Below are positions 1 through 11,400 of a stretch of DNA of 64,000 nt, in pieces. Each line of letters starts with the position of its first letter. Within the stretch, counting starts at the first letter, position 1. Origin of the DNA: Thelonectria olida (Eukaryota; Ascomycota; Sordariomycetes; Hypocreales; Nectriaceae); assembly GCA_020736575.1 (NCBI GenBank), contig JAGPYM010000026.1, positions 372,001 to 436,000 on the forward strand, read 5' to 3'. The notes under the pieces are model-generated. The model saw only the letters and a program-made list of their open reading frames with translations. It was not told the DNA's origin and searched no databases. Made by a program: the position numbers and the translations under genes.

Positions 1-141
1 AACCACTTTCTGGAACCCTGGCTTTGCTTCCGTTCAGCAACGGTTTCCCGCCACAACCAGCATCGCGTATCGTCGCAATCAAGTTCAGCTATAACAAAAG
101 CAAGCTAACTCCGGATCTTTTCGACATCTTCTTCTGCGAGG

Positions 142-2358
142 ATGGCATCGCCGGAGAAGGGGCATGCATCTCGCACGCTCTCCTTCGTCGAAGGCGGCAT
201 CGCCTCCATCTGGTCCTGCATCCTCGCTTTTGCTCTGCCGACCTGGAACCTCTTCGTTTGCATGATTTATGCATGTGTCGACCTTAGGAACAGCCTTGCT
301 CTGTCTCCAACCAAGTCCTTCATCATGGCCATGGATACCTTTCGAGGACTCTTCCGCCTCCCCACCCTCCTCATCGCGCACGCCATCGCCATTATCTGCT
401 TTGTCTGTTACACCTTGAGCCTTCTGTACAGACCCACGGCGGAACTTTACCAGTACTGGGCCACGTTTCTCACACACGCACCATCTGTTCTCTTTGACCT
501 CTGTGAGTGGTCGGTCAAGACCTTCGTCCACCCGCTTGTCCAAGGCCTCGCTGTTGCTTGCTATTGGAGCATCATATCGTATCTCGTCTGGAACTGCATC
601 GTTCTTCCCGTTTTAGATCTTGTCACGAAACCATTCCGGATCGTAGCCAACGTTTTCAGCTGTCAACAGGAGTCACCAAAGCCGAAGCCGAAGCCCAAGC
701 CGGAGCCCTTGCGTACCGTTTCCAACAAGCCACAAGGAGCCGCGTACGTTCCCGACTGGGCTGTCGACACAACCACTTCCCCCAAATGCCATGGAAGCTG
801 CAAGTATCTCTTCCTGAAACAGGAACACTGGATTGGTCGACTCCGTAGAGAGCTCGACTCAGAGGTCAAGCGCGTCAGTGGTAGCCGAGGTGAATGGGTT
901 CTCGAGAGAGAAAGTCTTCTTGATGATATCAAACGCCAGAGAGGCCATAGCCTCCAGCTACAACTCATCACAAAGGACCTGCGCCAGCAGCTGTCGGCAA
1001 GTCCTTTGCCCCTTCTTGCGCAAATCCAAGCAGCCAAAGTCAACTATGAGCAACTGGCCGAAAAGCTCAAGCACACGGAAGAAGAGCGCAAGAAGATCTA
1101 TGACCTTGGTTTCCCCACCTTTGACGAGAACAAGCAACTCAAGGCTAAGATTGCTACCATGTCAATTCAGCACAACGACACCCGTGTTCGTCTCATTGCC
1201 GCTGAAGCCAAGTTTGGAAGCCTCGGGAAGGAGATTGAGCACTACAAAGAGAAGTCGCATTGGCTAAATGAGCGGTGCAAGCTCAAACAAGAGAAGCTTG
1301 ATGCCGCCCAACGAGAGATTCGTCGGTACAAGATGCTGCAGAAGCGATGGCGTCAAGACTCCGAGCAGCAAGAGATTAAGCAGCAAGAGTCTGAGAAGCA
1401 AGAGCCCAAGCAACAAGACGCTGAGCGACGAGAGATTGAGCAACAAGAGCCTGAGCGACCGGAGCCCGAACAGCAAATCGATGAGCAGCCGCGTGAGCAG
1501 CCGAAGCGGAAGCATGAGAGCGGCGAAAAGCTGAAAGATGAGGAGAAGCTGAAAAAGAGAAAGACCGCCGCGGAGCGCTTGGGCGATATTCAGCTAGGTT
1601 TCCATCCTCGACCAACGACACCCACGGAACAGATTCATCCCGAGGATATTCCTCTGCCAGCCAGCCCTACTTTGTCGCCCAGCTCTCTACTACCTGACCT
1701 TGTGGGATCTAGCCTCTCGCGATCCAGTCCTACACTATCCAGCTCTGTACGATCTAGCTCTTCACCGGAGAATGCAACTCAGAAGGCAGACTGGACTAAT
1801 GAAAAAGCGGCTTGTCAGGAAGCCGCAGCCCAACGGCAGAAGAGAATGGCCGAGAAACGGGTGATTCGCCAGAAGAAAGCTCGCCAGGAGCTACTTGAGG
1901 CAGCACTCGAGGCAGCTATCCGTACGAAAGCGAATAGTAAGGCAGTTACTCGAGCGGAAGTAAACGGTGAGAAGGCTCCTCTCCCCAAAGAAGCTCACAA
2001 GGACTTTGTCGACTTTCTACAATCTCTCGAACAACGCCCCAAACCGACGGAGAGCCAGCCTCAGAACGCACTTCAGAACGAGCGTCTCAACCAACCTCAG
2101 AACGGACCTCAGAACGAGCCCACTCACCAAGACATCCCAGAGCTTAATCTGACACCCGAAGAAGAGGACGAGCTAGCGAGGGAGCTCGAGGAAACTTTTG
2201 ATGAGCACCCACGGGATCTTGATTCTCACAACAACGACACTGTCCAGAAAGAACTTGATCAGGAAGATACCCCGATGATCACGCTGACTCAAGAAGACGA
2301 GGATGAGCTACTGGCACTCTTTGGTGAGGATTTTCCGTCGAATAGTCTCCATAATTAG
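142..2358 (+). CDS. Orphan membrane/coiled-coil protein, 738 aa
   Basis: I do not recognise a family. The single-exon frame opens at the ATG at 142. The N-terminal ~165 residues hold three or four hydrophobic segments (roughly 18-46, 74-96, 105-122 and 133-160), so the protein is probably anchored in a membrane by its N-terminus. A KP dipeptide repeat (about 180-187) follows, then a long charged heptad-like region (about 220-410) that should form coiled coil, then a Gln/Glu-rich stretch (about 408-460), a Ser/Pro-rich linker, and an acidic C-terminus with two related E/D-E-D-E-L blocks. The layout (membrane anchor plus long cytosolic coiled coil) resembles tethering or organelle-scaffold proteins, but that is inference from architecture only. 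The length of the open frame and absence of introns support it being real. Confidence 0.75.
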   Translation: MASPEKGHASRTLSFVEGGIASIWSCILAFALPTWNLFVCMIYACVDLRNSLALSPTKSFIMAMDTFRGLFRLPTLLIAHAIAIICFVCYTLSLLYRPTAELYQYWATFLTHAPSVLFDLCEWSVKTFVHPLVQGLAVACYWSIISYLVWNCIVLPVLDLVTKPFRIVANVFSCQQESPKPKPKPKPEPLRTVSNKPQGAAYVPDWAVDTTTSPKCHGSCKYLFLKQEHWIGRLRRELDSEVKRVSGSRGEWVLERESLLDDIKRQRGHSLQLQLITKDLRQQLSASPLPLLAQIQAAKVNYEQLAEKLKHTEEERKKIYDLGFPTFDENKQLKAKIATMSIQHNDTRVRLIAAEAKFGSLGKEIEHYKEKSHWLNERCKLKQEKLDAAQREIRRYKMLQKRWRQDSEQQEIKQQESEKQEPKQQDAERREIEQQEPERPEPEQQIDEQPREQPKRKHESGEKLKDEEKLKKRKTAAERLGDIQLGFHPRPTTPTEQIHPEDIPLPASPTLSPSSLLPDLVGSSLSRSSPTLSSSVRSSSSPENATQKADWTNEKAACQEAAAQRQKRMAEKRVIRQKKARQELLEAALEAAIRTKANSKAVTRAEVNGEKAPLPKEAHKDFVDFLQSLEQRPKPTESQPQNALQNERLNQPQNGPQNEPTHQDIPELNLTPEEEDELARELEETFDEHPRDLDSHNNDTVQKELDQEDTPMITLTQEDEDELLALFGEDFPSNSLHN

Positions 2359-3061
2359 GCTAACTAGAAACGAAAGGTTGAACTGAAGAACCTCCTCGGG
2401 ATGAGAGCGACTGGGGTTAGGTTAACCTGACGAGACGCCGTTTGAGCAAGTCATGGGGATTATCGCGGAATCCACTTGGCCTGAGTTCTTACAGGCCTGG
2501 TCACAGCCGAAGTGCATATCGTAAAGGGCGGTGGACCGGGATGATGATTGCATGATATATGTACGTATGGATGATTGGAATGAGTCCGGTTTGGTATTCT
2601 ACGTCTTGGCATTAGAGATAACAGCATCGCTGCTGACAATACACGACTTTGTTTTCACAATATTCATGTGCATTCACAATCGGAGATGGACGGTTAAGTG
2701 AGCGTGGTGGTTTTAATACAATTGACTACTTAACGTAGGTGAATTTCTCGAAGATATGCAGCCTTTGACGGTTGTTTCCTTTCCATTTCATCATCCGCCG
2801 ATGTCCATTCGTTTCCCATGTTCCACGTTTCCACGAAAAAAGAAGAAGAAAGAAATAGTTTCCTTGGACGCCGTTCGCCACCAGTCTCCACGAGGGAGAG
2901 CAAAAAAAAAGGAGGAAGAAGAAGGGGTGTAGAAGTGAAGACGCAAAAGTTGAGATCAACTCGAGGTTGAAGAAGGTGAAGTAAAGTCAAGGTGGTCCAT
3001 CTAGGACCAGCAAATATCCCCCTCTCTCTCATCCACGGTCGAAAAGGTGGTATCGAATGGC
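2359..3061. other. Intergenic, convergent 3' ends
   Basis: This spacer lies between the 3' end of the coiled-coil gene and the 3' end of the secreted-protein gene on the other strand. I see no supported gene. A purine-rich patch near 2830-2930 is simple sequence, probably in the 3' UTR of the minus-strand gene. Confidence 0.5.
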
Positions 3062-3715
3062 TTAAGCGCCGGGGTAGTACAGCTGCCACTTCAGCGCAGC
3101 CTTGACGTCCTTCTCTCCCCGAACAGCGCAGTTGACGCTGCCCTTGACGCCCAGCAGACTCCCCGACGAGTACTCGTTCAAGGCCGTCTTGAGGATGTCG
3201 CCAACATCGACGTCGCCTAGGGCAAGGACCTTGTCCGGGTGGGCAGAGTGCAGGGCGAAGGTGCACGAGTCGGACTGCAGGATGGGCGTGTAGCTGACCT
3301 TGGGCTCCTGGCCGACGGCGCGCTCGGCGAAGTCGTAGGTGATGCCATCGTCCTTGTAGGCGACAGCGTTGGTGCCGATGTTGAAGGTGCCGTTGTAGGC
3401 GGACCAGAGGCTGTAGAGCTGGGCGCAGGCTTCCCAGTCGGCGTAGGGCACGGGGTCTTTCTTGGTGGACTGGGCGAAGGAGGACTCGTCGCACGCCTTT
3501 TGGTCGTGGGCGGCGGGGATCCAGGCGACGGGCGTGGCCGAGGCGGAAGTAGAAGCAGAAGCATCGGTGGAAGAACCACAGGAGAGGACGGTCGGGACCA
3601 TGATGACGCCGTCGGAAGTGGTGGTGGCCGCGGTGGTAGTGGGAGGATTGGTGGGAGCGGCGGACACGAGGCCGATGAGGGCGGCGAGGGCGATGGGGAC
3701 AGCCGAGGAGCGCAT
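3062..3715 (-). CDS. Secreted Hce2/Ecp2-like protein, 217 aa
   Basis: The chosen start is the ATG at 3715, because it begins a clean signal peptide (about residues 1-19, cleavage near VSA-AP); the same open frame continues upstream only through low-complexity leader sequence. A Thr/Ser-rich spacer (20-65) precedes a compact domain with Cys at about 46, 75, 97, 151 and 196. The order C-x(4)-F, then a Pro-rich turn and W-x2-C, a central SCTFAL, a GDVDVGDIL-type helix, GSVNC and a final W-x-LYYP resembles the Hce2 domain named after the Cladosporium Ecp2 effector. This assignment is by eye. The family comprises secreted fungal proteins, some of which act as effectors on plants; its role here is unknown. 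Its 5' leader contains a long GA microsatellite. Confidence 0.7.
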   Translation of the reverse strand: MRSSAVPIALAALIGLVSAAPTNPPTTTAATTTSDGVIMVPTVLSCGSSTDASASTSASATPVAWIPAAHDQKACDESSFAQSTKKDPVPYADWEACAQLYSLWSAYNGTFNIGTNAVAYKDDGITYDFAERAVGQEPKVSYTPILQSDSCTFALHSAHPDKVLALGDVDVGDILKTALNEYSSGSLLGVKGSVNCAVRGEKDVKAALKWQLYYPGA

Positions 3716-3991
3716 TCTGGGGTGAATGAAGAGAGGAATAGGGTGAATTGAGTGAGGATGAGAGTGAGATCCAGACGGCGGAGGGTAAAATGAGTGACTC
3801 GAGGACGAGAAGTGAAGTGAAGTGAGGGAAAGAAAGGTGGTCAACACCGCGAGTGAGGAAAAGAAGGTGAAGAAGAAAAATAAGAGGAAAATAGAACAGG
3901 GTGGAATGATAAAGAAGGAATAGAGAAAGAAAGAAAAGCCTCGGGCCAGTGAAATGAGTGAATCAATGAGAGACGAGAGAAGAGAAGAAGC

Positions 3992-4018
3992 GAGAGAGAG
4001 AGAGAGAGAGAGAGAGAG
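3992..4018. repeat. (GA)n dinucleotide microsatellite
   Basis: An uninterrupted GA run of about 13 units lies 275 bp upstream of the secreted-protein start. On the transcribed strand it reads as CT, as in many fungal promoters and leaders. Confidence 0.9.
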
Positions 4019-4250
4019 CGGAGGAGGAGGCGAATAGGAGCGAGGCTCAAGGTAGATGAACAAATGAGCGTCTGTGTGAATCAGCCGACCTGTTTTTTTA
4101 GAAAGGAAGAAGAAGAGGGAAGAAAAAGTCCGTGTGTTTTGGAGCAAGAAGAGACAGAGTATCTCTCTATCTAATTCGTAGAGTTGGTGAGATGATGGAT
4201 TGTTTCATGTAGAAGTGGAGGAATCGGGACATGGCATGGGAGCGAGCGGG

Positions 4251-4268
4251 CAGCAGCAGCAGCAGCAG
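4251..4268. repeat. (CAG)6 trinucleotide microsatellite
   Basis: Six consecutive CAG units in non-coding sequence upstream of the secreted-protein gene. Confidence 0.9.
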
Positions 4269-5551
4269 GACACGATAGATTACAATGAAGAGTAGGTATT
4301 ATACACTAAATTATATAGAAAAGAATATGTTCGCACGTAGCGGCCTATATTTGGCTTTGTTTCAGAATCGGCGGAGGCTTGAGACTCATGACGACCACTT
4401 GACCGGGACTATTGGCTATTACTTACGAATGGCAGACACAAGGAAGGAAACAAACACGGTCATTTGTGCGACAGTCCCAAGCCAGAAACCAAACCAATTC
4501 CCGTGCAATTGATTTCCACGTCGTTACCTGCGTCATCTATCTGAACCCATTGACGGGGGCCTTTGCCATGCGTTCAGTGGGGCCACGCAGTTCTGAGTGG
4601 ACGGACGTGAATAGCCTCAGCCAGGCACAGACAGGGACAGGGAAATATCCCGGTTCGACAAGGTGCGCGTGTTCTAAGTTGGTGTTTCCCCTGACGGAAA
4701 ACATGGCATTCGTTTTTTTCGTCTCTGGCTGAGCCCTGTTACAGCCCGGTTTCAGGGGTGCATACATGCTCTTTCCCGACGGCTCGCTGTGCCTAGTTTG
4801 TTTGTTTATGTCTAAATGGACGGATACACCCGAGGGTCATCGTCCATCAACACCAGACCGACGACATGATTGATCCCAGAAACAGTAAAATTATGCTGCC
4901 AAAAACATTGCCTCTGAAATCCTGATGGATGGCTAGTTGCTATTATACTCAGCCAGCCAACACGCCCTCAATCCCCCACCAACACTTCCCCGTCCCAAAA
5001 TCCCGTCTTCCTTCAGACACGCCTCATTCTCATCTCATGACCCCTCCCACATGCAGGTTCGTCCCATGTTGATCCCGCCCTCACAAGGATCAACCGCATG
5101 CACAACAAAAACAAGAAAACCCACATGCAGACGTGGTTGCCGTCTTGCCCAACGACCCAATATCCCACCAACCAACACCCTTTTCCTGCTTATTAAGGGG
5201 GGATCAAATAAAGTGTTCATGTCAATGTCTGATTGCTCAATTTTCTCTTCTTTCCCCTCATCACCAAGTCGGCGGCTCACATGTTGGGCCGTCTCACCTT
5301 AGCGAGAAAAGCGCCTTGCCGTCAGATGTTGGTCATCTATTCAGCCACTTTGTCACGGGCGGTTACGTCTATGCAATTGATTCAAAAATGAGAAAAAAAA
5401 TTATCCAAGTTTTATTCCGCAAGTACCAGCTCATGTGTCCGACCCATTGTGCTTCAAGTCGAAATATTGAGGCCAAATCCTTGATATCTAATCCAAGCCA
5501 TCCATTCTGATCCAAGTCAACCACCACACTCTACTCTCCAAGAAGAAGCCT

Positions 5552-6838
5552 CTAAGACCGAGAGAGAATCCCTTGCTTGTCCAAGTCTCTTCCGAACCCT
5601 CTCATGCACTTCTTCCACTCCTCAGGCACCACCTCTCTAAACCCGATCCCCTTGGTCATCACCGTCTCCCATCCCACCTTTTCATCGCGCGTCACCATCT
5701 CGTACACGACGCACAATGCTTTGGAGAAGTCCTTGTCCGAGAGCGTCAAGGCCATGGCGAAAATGTGTCGCGCGAGATGCACCCATCCCGAGATGTAGTC
5801 GGCATCAAACGTGGCAGCCGGGTAACGGAACTCAATTGAGTTGTGCTTGGTCACAACAAGCGCACATCGCGTGGTAGTATGCACAGGACCCTCGTCGAAC
5901 TTGCGCAGCGCCAGCCCGAGATGGGTGATGTTCGTCTCCTTGTAGATGCGCATCATCGCATGTAGAATCCTCTTGTCGACCTTCTTCCTGCCCTTCAGCT
6001 TGTCCATCATGTCACCCAAGGCCTTGATCTGCACGGGGCCGTCGCTGCAGAGGTCCTCCATCTTGGCTCGGTCCTTGGCCAAGACGACGACAGACTCGGT
6101 GCTGATGCGCATCGAGTACGTCGACGTGTGCCGGTGGGGATGACTAATGGGCATTAGTAGACTATCCTCCAGCATCAGGACAAGGCAGGCAACCCGCTGT
6201 GCAGTCTTGAGACTGAGCGTCCCGTTCTCGCTCACGTGGACATGCAGCCCGCAGTTTGCGTTGAGGCCGAGGACCATGTTCTCGCGGAGGGCGGTGAGGC
6301 CTTTCCGGAGGGTGGGGAGACCTCTGGCAAACTCGGACGGGCGAGAGAGCATCGGGCTGTTGAGCTCAATGCCGACAAAGCTGAACCGGCTTGAAGGAGA
6401 GCTTCGAGGGTATTTGACAAGGTCTAGGCTGATGTGGCGCTCTTTGACGAGGAACCAAAAGTCTGTTGTTTCAACAGTGTCGTCCGTGGCCGCCGTGTTC
6501 CAGACGCGAAGCGTCTTCCCATCGGTGTCCAGCACGATGGCATCGCTAGTGGCCTTGTCATTGATGGGGTTTCCGAGCACCCAATCGGTAGGGAACGGGC
6601 AAGCGGTGCGAAGACCGGTCCTGGCAAGAGTCTCGCAGCCCTTCTGGAGAGCCCAGGCCTCAGACCACGCAAAGGGAGCTTGGTCAATGGCTGGAGAAGT
6701 CCCAAAGACGGGCTGTTTCGAGGGAGGTTCACAAGCCCATCGTCGATCGGTGGCGGCCTTTTCTGTCTCATCACTGGCATGTTGAGCGGCAAGGAACTCA
6801 ACCTCAATGCCCACAACAATGGAGTCGGGGACTCTCAT
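5552..6838 (-). CDS. Putative amidoligase (Amidoligase_2 family), 428 aa
   Basis: Single-exon gene starting at the ATG at 6838. The N-terminal strand VVGIEVEFLAA (E12, E14), a second acidic strand FVGIELNSP (E158), the NCGLHVHVS segment (H199, H201) and the IEFRYPAATFDADYI segment (E336, R338) are the conserved stations of the amidoligase family, part of the glutamine synthetase/COOH-NH2 ligase fold that uses ATP to form amide or peptide bonds. Acidic residues would bind metal and the His/Arg residues nucleotide, by analogy with the family. Substrates of the fungal members are unknown. The length (about 430) is usual for ascomycete members. It is transcribed divergently from HIR1 across 1.66 kb, and the cytosol is the likely location since no signal peptide is visible. 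Confidence 0.85.
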   Translation of the reverse strand: MRVPDSIVVGIEVEFLAAQHASDETEKAATDRRWACEPPSKQPVFGTSPAIDQAPFAWSEAWALQKGCETLARTGLRTACPFPTDWVLGNPINDKATSDAIVLDTDGKTLRVWNTAATDDTVETTDFWFLVKERHISLDLVKYPRSSPSSRFSFVGIELNSPMLSRPSEFARGLPTLRKGLTALRENMVLGLNANCGLHVHVSENGTLSLKTAQRVACLVLMLEDSLLMPISHPHRHTSTYSMRISTESVVVLAKDRAKMEDLCSDGPVQIKALGDMMDKLKGRKKVDKRILHAMMRIYKETNITHLGLALRKFDEGPVHTTTRCALVVTKHNSIEFRYPAATFDADYISGWVHLARHIFAMALTLSDKDFSKALCVVYEMVTRDEKVGWETVMTKGIGFREVVPEEWKKCMRGFGRDLDKQGILSRS

Positions 6839-8498
6839 GGTGAGGGAGTTGTGGAGTTGCGAGAAGGAAGAGTGGTGTGTTGTCTGGGAGTTGGCGTCGA
6901 ATAGTCTGTAAGTGGTTGCGATCAGGTGTCTGGTGGATGGCGTGGCAGAGGGAGCAAGAAGGGTCCATCCCAGAGCCCGCCTGTGGATGGGTATTTAAAT
7001 TACCATGAACACGGACGAGCCTTGACCGAGAGATCTCAGGGGTATAGAACATTCGACGACTATTCATCATGGTGATGCAGTAGCGCAAAGTGTGTTCCTG
7101 GGCTTCTACGCGGGGCAGTGTGACATGTAAGAGTGAGCAAGAACAGATGAGAGGGATGTCCTCGCAGCAGTATCATCATCTTGCGCGTGGGCTGGAAGAT
7201 GGCACTTGCTGTTATATCGAACACGCTTGTCCATAATGCCGGGCTCTGATATATGCTCTCTATCCCGGCGACTCCGATGCCCCGTTCGTAGGGCTGGGTA
7301 TGAAGGAACCATGTCTTTGTAAGACGCGGGAACCTTGGCGAAACTCATCGACATGACGCCGCCCAAGTCCCGTCAGCACGATTCTCCTCGAATGGCAGCG
7401 GTGACCCATCTTGTTCGAGGCTTAGACTCGAAGCGTGGTCTGTACGCGCACGCCTGTACAACAGGCACACCCTGGGCCGCAAAGCCGCGAGTCTGCCCTC
7501 CTCACTACGAGGCGGTTACCAGTACCACTTCGGCCTGTCGGGGAGGAGCATGTAAGAAAGTCGTGTCCGAGGCCTGTGAACGTGCCTCGATCAAGATCAA
7601 GGCCGTTGAAACAAAGTATTCGTAACGTGGAGTCGCACTGGACGAACCCGTGCCGGTAGATGGTGCCGGTGACACTATGAAACAATCTCCGATGCCGCAA
7701 GGTCACAGCATGGATCAAATCACATGGGACGTTAATTATAGACAATATTTCCATGTAGAAGAGTGCAGTTGTAAGTGGCAACTAGGACGTTGATACTTCG
7801 TCGGCTTCAATATCGCATTGGTAGCTCGGAGGTACGTACCTTTTAGGCGCGGTCTAGCTTAGCCTTTCAGCTCCGTCCATTGTTCCCAAGCACAAAGTGC
7901 ATTGGTTTTATTAGGCCTTTTTATTAGGCGCAGAACAAAGAACAAACAATTCTGGTCTTCACAGTCTGGGCTTACTCATAAGCGGGGACCTGTTCCCCAT
8001 GGGACCGTGTAGTTTCGCACCCCTTGACTTGGAATGCGCACGCCGAGATATATGTCATGAATGTGCTCTTCATAGAGTTCATTGGGAAAGGAAGGACAGG
8101 AAAAGAATAAACGAATGACGAATGAATCGGATTAAGAAGAGATTTATTCAACTTGTAAACAACTATCTGTCCATGCATCTTCGTTGGTTAATTTCCAAGT
8201 CGGCACCCGTTGTGGCAGCTCATATTCTCATCCATATTGGTACGTCGTTATTCGTACAGTGGGAACGTGCAGAAACGCGACCAGCGAAACAGCTCAGCAC
8301 CCGGCGCGCGTCACAACTTCTCAACTCCAACATTTTTTGCGAACAACATCGTCACCACAACAGTCATCATTCCACCACCGCCAATCCATCCCGCCATTGC
8401 GCGCATCATCGCATCGCCCGTCGCTGCTCCGTACTCTTACCAGCATCGTCAATCTCAACCGTCGCCCAGTTGCACCTGTCCATGCTGCTCCCCCCGCC
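6839..8498. other. Divergent intergenic region, amidoligase/HIR1
   Basis: This region separates two divergently transcribed genes and so contains both promoters. Short overlapping frames on both strands around 7100-7780 lack recognisable domains and I do not call them. The part from about 8250 is CA/CT-rich and looks like the HIR1 leader. Confidence 0.5.
6990..7000 (-). promoter_or_regulatory. Possible TATA element of the amidoligase gene
   Basis: A near-palindromic TATTTAAAT lies about 155 bp upstream of the minus-strand amidoligase start codon. The position fits a TATA box with a leader of about 100 nt, but there is no transcript evidence. Confidence 0.3.
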
Positions 8499-11400
8499 AT
8501 GCACCTCATCAAGCCCTCATGGCTGAGCCATAGCGGCGAGCAGAAGGACTTCGAAGTCTACAGCTGCTCCGTCTCCCCCGATGGCAAGCGCCTCGCCACT
8601 GCTGGCGGCGACGGCCACGTCCGCATCTGGTCCACCGACGCCGTTTACGACACCTCCTCGACTCCCGAAACAAAGCCGCGCCAGCTCTGCCACATGAGCC
8701 ATCACCTCGGCACCATCCACTCCGTTCGCTTCTCCCCCAACGGCCGCTACCTGGCCAGCGGCGCCGACGACAAGATCATTTGCGTCTACCACCTCGACAA
8801 GGGTCCGCCCGCTGCCACCTTCGGTACTAACGAACCGCCGCCCATTGAGAATTGGAAGACGTACAAGCGTCTCATCGGCCACGACAACGATGTCCAGGAC
8901 CTCGCCTGGTCCTACGACTGCTCCATCCTCGTCTCCGTCGGTCTCGACTCCAAAGTCGTCGTCTGGTCCGGCCACACCTTTGAAAAGCTCAAAACCATTC
9001 CCGCCCACCAGAGCCACGTCAAGGGCATCACCTTTGACCCGGCCAACAAGTTCTTCGCCACGGCGAGCGACGACCGCACCATCAAAATCTTCCGCTTCAC
9101 CTCCCCGGCACCCAATGCCACCCAGCACGACATGGTCAACAACTTTGTCCTCGAGACGACGATCAGTGCGCCCTTCAAGAGCTCCCCGCTCACGACCTAC
9201 TTTCGTCGTTGTTCGTGGTCGCCAGACGGTAACCACATCGCCGCCGCCAACGCCGTAAATGGTCCCGTTAGTTCGGTTGCTATCATCGAGCGAACTAGGT
9301 GGGACAGTGAGATTAATTTGATCGGGCACGAGGCACCCACTGAGGTCACCATGTTCTCCCCGCGTCTCTTCCACACCGAGAAACCAGACAAGGAAGCGAT
9401 TGCAAACGGCCACGCGGGACAGCTTGTCACGGTTATTGCCTCAGCAGGCCAGGACAAGACACTCAGCATTTGGAATACCAACACTTCAAGACCGGTCGTT
9501 ATTCTTCAAGACATAGCCGGTAAATCGATATCTGACCTTGCCTGGACGCCCGACGGTCAAACTCTCTTCGCATCGAGTCTCGACGGGAGCATTGTCGTGG
9601 TGAAGTTCTCAGAAGGAGAGCTGGGCTGGGTCGCACAACCCGAGGAAAACGACAAAGCCCTCCAGAAATACGGTGGGTCCCGCAAGGGAATGGGCATCGC
9701 CGAAGATGTTGATGGCTTAATGTTGGAGAACCAGAGCAAAGAAGGCGAGTCAAGGGCTGCCGAGTCGCGGATGGGCGCCTTGATGGGCGACTTTTCAGAG
9801 TCCACCAAAGAGTCAACACCAGTCACAAATGGTACTAAAAGTAAAGCTAGCACCAATGGACAACCGCCAGAACCTGAAAAGAAGCCGGAGGAAGAAGCCG
9901 CAGACAAAACGGCAGAGCGCGTGAAGGAGCTCAAAGCGCGAGTCACTATCGGAAAGGACGGGAAGAAGCGAGTCGCGCCTCTGTTGGTATCGTCATCAGG
10001 AACCGGCACGTCCTCATTGCCTCAGACACAGTTGGTCGGGACAACCGCAACGAAGTCCAGTCAAAACGACGCACCCCTTACTGTGCTCGACCTTACGAAG
10101 CCGTTTGACGGTTTGCCTAAGGGAGGCATCGCATCCATGCTACTCGGCAACAAGCGACGGCAAGCTGCGGCCGATCTCGAGGACGAAGAGGAGCCTGTGC
10201 CAAAACGTCTTGCTTCGGGCCCAACGCCCATCGTCACAAACGGTGCGGGGGGTGTAGAACCGGCCGAACTCACCCCAGTCCAGCACGGCGTCGTGCCTAC
10301 CCCAGAGTATCTACGTCCCGCCGTCCTCAATCCTGCCATGTCCTTTGCGCAGGTCCGTCTCGCCGTCCCGCGAATCCGCTCGCACATCCTTAGGCCACTA
10401 GAACGTGGCATTCTTCAAGACGAGACATCACTCGAAGACGCGTCCAGAATTTCGGAAAACATCATCATGGAAGCAAGGAACGAGGCTAATCCCCGAGATC
10501 CTTCCCATGTTACTGTGACTAAGAGAGGCGCCCTGTTGTGGGAGGAGTTTGTGCCCAGGGCTATCATCCTAGTGGCCGCGAGTAAGCACCTCTGGGCCGT
10601 GGCATGCGAAGACGGATCGATCCATGTCTGGACGCCCGCCGGAAGAAGGCTCTTCAACCCCATGATCTTGGAAGCCCAACCCATTATCCTCGAGTGTCGC
10701 GACTACTGGCTTCTGTGCATCAACGCTATGGGTCTGGTGCACGTGTGGGATATCAGGACCCAATCCTCGCCTCATCCACCCGTCTCTCTTGCCCCTATTC
10801 TGGATATCGCGACCACGTCCTTGAACCAGCACACGGCCACCCCGGGGCCCGGTGTGACGTCTGCTCACCTGAACTCGACTGGCCATATTGTCGTCACTCT
10901 GACAAATGGTGATGGCTACTACTACGCCCGAGATATGTACACTTGGCAGCGACTGAGCGAGTCTTGGTGGGCCGTGGGCTCCCAGTACTGGAACTCTAAT
11001 GACTCGTCCATTTCTGCCTTGCAGTCCACTGCAGTCGGTGCCGTTTCCAAGGACGGCAAAGACAAGGACTCGAACAAGCCCACCGTGTCTTCTGGCATTA
11101 TTCCCTTCTTGGAACGCCATACGACCAACGAGTTTCTGCTCAAGGGTCGGTCATATGGCCTGCAGCGAGTCATCAAGATGCTCATTCAGAGGAAAGAGGC
11201 CGAGAATCTGGAGAGCACTATCAGCGTAGCTCACTTGGAGAATCGGATGGCTGGTGCCTTGACACTCGGTTCTAAGGAAGAGTTCCGACTGTACTTGTTC
11301 ATGTATGCCAAGCGGTTGGGGGCTGAGGGTGCCAGGCAAAAGGTTGAAGAGCTTCTCAACAGTCTTGTCGGCGGCATTCTCGAAGAGGAGGACAAAGACA

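Larger units (their letters stand above)
3716..5551. other. Intergenic plus 5' leader of the secreted protein
   Basis: The part nearest 3716 is purine-rich on the plus strand (CT-rich on the transcribed strand), typical of a fungal 5' UTR/promoter. It holds GA and CAG microsatellites. From 4300 to 5550 I see no gene I can support; the 3' end of the amidoligase gene abuts at 5552. Confidence 0.5.

Noticed and set aside
8184..8498. Upstream extension of the HIR1 frame
   Set aside because: Low-complexity Ser/His/Arg composition typical of leader sequence; HIR1 proteins begin at the MHLIKPSWL residues encoded at 8499.
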